From Trichoderma breve (taxonomy: Eukaryota > Ascomycota > Sordariomycetes > Hypocreales > Hypocreaceae), in NCBI RefSeq assembly GCF_028502605.1, contig NC_079233.1:4340001-4404000 (forward strand): DNA of 64,000 nt, written 5' to 3'. The position numbers were made by a program, and so were the translations under genes. Below, in pieces: positions 60,001 through 64,000 of this stretch. The notes below the pieces were generated by a model. That model was not told the DNA's origin and did no database searches. It saw only the letters and a program-made list of their open reading frames with translations. The first letter of the stretch is position 1; the number at the start of each line of letters is the position of its first letter.

Positions 60001-60460
60001 TAAATACCCCCCATCTATATGCGGAAGGATTGTAGCGCTAACATGGGTTTTATATATATGACAAACCCGACGACTTCGGTGGCATTCGGCACCTTTTTCG
60101 TTCAAGATCCAATGCCGGGGAAAACGACAAAGGGTACATCAAAAAACCAATAGGAGGAATAATAATAAAAGACTTGAATGAAAACAATGTGCCCTCCCAA
60201 TGACCGGCTCCCGAGGTCGTTTCTCCCGTGAACACCATGTGACATAAAAGATCTAAACCCCGAAAGATCCAATTGAGAAAAAAAGAAAACACATTTCCGT
60301 GAGATAAAGCAAAAAATCCAGTACAGGTTAAGCGTTGTGGGTATGTGGTTGCAGTAGAGTGAGTGCGTCGTTGAGGGCTTCACCCTCTCTTTGGTGTTAT
60401 ACAGGGGTGTATGTATGTAATCGCGCAAAGAGCGAGCATGTAAGTGGGTGGCATGGATGT
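57021..60460. other. 3.4-kb stretch, no supported gene
   Basis: Short frames only. The frame at 58546..58749 (+) reads somewhat protein-like but lacks an ATG and a domain. 60000-60460 is the presumed 3' region of the bZIP gene. Confidence 0.5.
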
Positions 60461-61354
60461 TCACTTTCTTCCCAGAACTTCTCTTAGAGCTTCAACTTCG
60501 GCTTCGCGCCTCGCCAGCTTAAGCTTGAGTTCGTCGCGCTCCCCAGTCATGTCACTCAATGCCCGCTCCAAATCGGCTATCCGGTCAAGGCGTTTCTGGC
60601 GATACTTGCGTGCCGCCATCGTATTGCGCTGCCGTTTAATTGCGGCTTGTGCTTCGTCGCTGCAGGCTTCAAGTTCATCGCCGTCTGTTGATCGGGTTGT
60701 GCTGCGATGCTTAGAGTGAGAGCCTCCGCTATGTGTGCTGGTGGGAGAATCCTGGCGGTAGTGGTGGGGGGTTGGTGTTGACGCTGACGAAGATGGCGGC
60801 ATCACATTGGCCATCTGCTGCGCCGGCATCTGGAAAAAGACGCTGTTGGCGCCTTCTGAGGAATAAGTAGGGGCTGACATGCCGAGCCTATCTTCATGCT
60901 GTTGATTGTGTGGGACATGTATCCGGGCAGCATGATGAAGGCCTGTGTCGAAAAGATGGTGATGGTGGTGTTGTTGTTGCGCTGAGAAGAATGCTTCTGG
61001 AGGGCACATGTCTTCAGTTAACACTTGGTCTGGCCAACACTTGAACGTAAATTCCGGATTATCGACCATGATGGGCGAAGGAGTATAAAATGAAGTCATA
61101 CACAGCAATAAGACTGGAAAATAACGGCAATGGTATGGGTCCCGCCCGGAATAGTGCGCTTGTGTCTATGTGTGTATGGAGCATGTATGTACGTGTAACA
61201 AAAGAGGGAGACGATGTCTCGACAATATATGTAAACACCTTTTTTTCCAAAGAGGTGGTAATATGACTTATGACATAATTGAAGCAGCAGACCAGGTGTA
61301 TCGCAAAACATCGTATTGAGAATAAGAAATAGTCGACATACCTGATGGGTCCAT
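60461..61354 (-). CDS. bZIP transcription factor
   Basis: Exons complement(60461..61113, 61342..61354), 221 aa; the first coding exon is 13 nt (MDPS plus one base) and the intron is 228 nt. The basic region KRQRNTMAARKYRQKR (about 165-180) has the N-x7-R contact pair, followed by a zipper with Leu near 186, 200 and 207 at the very C-terminus. The rest is disordered with a QQQHHHHHL run. The basic region is close to Gcn4/Cpc1-, JlbA- and Idi-4-like factors of ascomycetes, which respond to amino-acid starvation or incompatibility; I cannot choose among them. If exon 1 is wrong, translation could start at the ATG at 61099. Confidence 0.85.
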
Positions 61355-64000
61355 GCTTGCTTGCTTGCAGAAACGAGTCAAGGCAAGCTGAAGAAAAGGC
61401 GGGAAGTGAGACGAAAGTGACAACGGCAACGGGACCTGTAATCAAATCCTTCGGTTTCGCCTACGGCGGTGCTGTGCAATGCTAACCGCGAGAGGAAAGG
61501 GACATTGGAGGGTGAGAGGCTGTAACTTGGGTGTCTTGTTCGTATTTGGCAAGCTTTTGGCTTCGAGCTCTGTGTCTGCACGTCTTCCTTTTCTGGGGAT
61601 TCAGCTCTTATGTGCTGGACTCAATAGTCTGAGTCTGGACAAAGTGAGATGGTGGGCGCACGGCTGATATATATCGAGCCACGTGCACATTGGCATGCAC
61701 TCAATTTCGACGGGTATTAATGCTGCAACACACACGAATGAATGGATACGGCCTAGTACATGGAATTGGGTAGATTCGACTCCAGTTGCTTGTACGAGGG
61801 AAGAGGGAGTACATGTACAGCACAGTAGGCGATACTACCGGGGAGGTATTGGGTGGACTAAGGCAGACAAGCTCAGTCCAGATCAATGGACAGGAGAGAG
61901 TGCCGACACTTTTACATGTGCACTGTATGTAAGTAGGCGGCCGGTTGCTTTTTAGTAGAGCCAGCACTTGTATGGGGGATGCAGAGTGTTAACGCGGCAG
62001 CGGATTTGCAGATTCCGGCCTCCCCCCCTTGACACGCTGACGGCTCCAATGCCACTTGATGCTGCCAGCTTACATCCGACTGTGCACGCGGCATCAGCCC
62101 TCCGGTTGCACAACTCTGGGAACTTGGACGGACTAGCAGAATCCGGCTTCGTGACTAAGCCCGGAACTCGCTGCAACAGGAGCCGTGATAGGGAATGCCT
62201 GGGAGCAGTCCCGTAATTTGATCTGTCTTTGTGCGTGCTAGCCTTGCCTTGTCACTGCCTTGCCTGCCTCTCTGGAGCACGAGGGTTCCACACCATGCTG
62301 ACAATGCCGGGGGTCGCGAAGACGCAAGATGCTCTACGAATACATGGCATGTTTACGGAGTACAGTAGTCTTTGTCTTGTCACAATTGGGCACGCGAGAC
62401 TCCGCAAGAGGTGCTTCACAAATCTCAAGACTGTGTGTGCTGCTCTCGGTTGATGGAGCGGTCAGGGTCAGCCAAGCGGTCAGCCTAGCAATTGGGCACA
62501 TACGAGCCCATGGGAGGTTTCGGCGCTATTTTCTACATTATGCATTGATTGGGCCTAGCGATGATTGAACCCTTTCGAAATCCGGCACTCGACTTACAAC
62601 AGCATCAGCTTGTGATGTGTGGTTGAGTACCTACGAGTAGAAACATGTGGCAAGGTTACATGGAAACAATCATGCAACTCCTTGAATAGGAATGTCGATT
62701 GCCTCATATACATCCATCTCATACAGTAGAGAGAGCCTGAAATGGAATAATACCGTGCGTGCTCCAGGTAGTGTATAAAAGAAACGCACCATATTTGTAG
62801 TCCGAAAACAAACCTCGCCAAGCAACAACCTTCCGGCGCAAAATGCGCGGCGACTTAGCATGTTCATAGCAAAATCCCTCAAGTCACGACATTAGGCTGC
62901 AGCATTGACGCCCTTTGATAGTCAATTTCAGTCTCTTTTTTTTTTCGCTTTGCTCTGGAAGTGAAAAAGGGCTGCTTATGGTGACATGCGTATTGTCCGG
63001 ACACTAGACAGGGGGCAACAGACAGTGGAAGTGCCGAATATGGCAATCCCTGGTTAGGAAACAGACGATCAAGATTCAGGCAGAGATTCAAAGAGCATGG
63101 GGTCTCATCAACCTGAGCAGTCAAGTCAACAGGAGACTGATCGTCAAAGCCCAATTGCTCTGAATTTCCACTCAAGCTTTGGTTCGGTGGTTATTGACAA
63201 AGGAACACCGGACAAAGTATCCGACGATAACCTAACGTGGATACACAGACTCCACGCCTCGCCAGAAACCCCCCGAGCCACTCCTTAGCGCCGTGGGACA
63301 GCCCGTAGCGGCCGATAGGGCTGGCTTTTTGATGGGCGGATTCGGGGGTGTTGGGGGAGTGCGAGGTGCTATGGGTGCTGCCATGGACTCTAGTGTGTCA
63401 AGGAGGTTGTATTGACTATTTGTACTTGAACCAGTGGCAAATATCAACGTGGTACTCTTTGCCTGTAAGAGGAGGAGGATTGAGATATGCCGCCGACATG
63501 GAGTAGCGTCGTAACCGGAAAAATTCGGTGTCTATTCATTCCTGGGTAGTACTGTGCTCAGTGCTCCGTACTTACTGTACTGTAGATGATATCTTTGCAG
63601 ATAGAGCGGCGTTTTAGGGCCAGGGAGGTGCATGTAAGCGAGAATGTTCCATACGCTTGGTGCGGCTTACGCTCCGGCACCTACACAAAATCTCACGGAA
63701 CACGGCATATATATATCATGACATCGATGGGAACTGGTCGGTTGCATCCAGTTCCGAATCAAGGGATAAACTTAAAGATATGCACAGCGGATCGGCTGTG
63801 TCCAAATGGCTCATAAAGGCCTATAGTCACCGGGACACTCTATAAAATGCGGCTCTCAGCATGCCCATGTGAAACACATTGAGAGCAGGCTTCAATTTGA
63901 CAACTAACACGTAGATGGCTCAATACGGAGTACGAGTTTCGCGTATTGGTTGATTCAAGTTGATCTATTTAACTCCGCTCTTCAGTCTTTATCACACGCA
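61355..64000. other. 2.6-kb stretch, no supported gene
   Basis: Upstream of the bZIP gene. No recognised coding sequence. A Pro-rich minus-strand frame (63384..63232 from ATG, 50 codons) is open but has no known relative. Two copies of TACGGAGTAC (62354, 63924) occur. Confidence 0.5.

Noticed and set aside
63232..63447. Pro-rich minus-strand frame near the window end
   Set aside because: Starts with TTG; only 50 codons from ATG, with an overlapping open frame on the other strand.

Overview
The window looks like nuclear DNA of a filamentous ascomycete. Genes are broken by short introns of about 49 to 110 nt with GT(A/G)NGT donors, CTAAC/CTGAC-type branch sites and AG acceptors, and there are no operons. 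The protein set (PhiA-like cell wall protein, Goodbye-NACHT-TPR protein, siderophore-type MFS carrier, small secreted Cys-rich protein, WSC protein) fits Sordariomycetes, probably Hypocreales; a Trichoderma-like source is my inference. I rebuilt the exon structures by hand. Each proposed gene model keeps its frame across all junctions, but none has been checked against RNA or a database.

Layout. 1-8 kb: 3' end-truncated 4-coumarate-CoA-ligase-like gene (-), tRNA-Asp (+), and a large NLR-like gene (-). 8.3-11.3 kb: a 34-bp inverted repeat encloses a small orphan gene (-) and a medium-chain dehydrogenase (+). 12.6-16.7 kb: DJ-1/PfpI protein (+), PhiA-like wall protein (-), siderophore-type transporter (-) with an upstream iron-GATA site. 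19-25.3 kb: mitochondrial citrate carrier (+), Cbp6/UQCC2-like assembly factor (-), Bsd2/Ndfip-like Rsp5 adaptor (+), protein isoaspartate methyltransferase (+). 25.6-33.5 kb: WSC protein (-), orphan gene (+), SDR (-), NmrA-like reductase (+), 19-Cys secreted protein (+). 35-40.3 kb: conserved-looking unknown gene (+), complex I 23-kDa Fe-S subunit (+), mitochondrial acyl carrier protein (+). 41.9-44.7 kb: CCCH zinc-finger protein (-). 44.7-52.5 kb has no gene I can support. 52.5-57 kb is an island of unrecognised genes: a Thr/Ala-rich 83-aa protein, a 331-aa orphan with heptad repeats, an apparently short membrane protein, and a Cys-rich tail protein. 60.4-61.4 kb: bZIP factor (-).

Functional links are modest. 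Four genes are mitochondrial (citrate carrier, complex III assembly factor, two complex I components), and both complex I genes carry CCAAT plus CACGTGA upstream. The transporter carries the sequence bound by fungal iron-repressor GATA factors. Three introns appear to use GC-AG ends. I see no biosynthetic cluster and no clear transposase.
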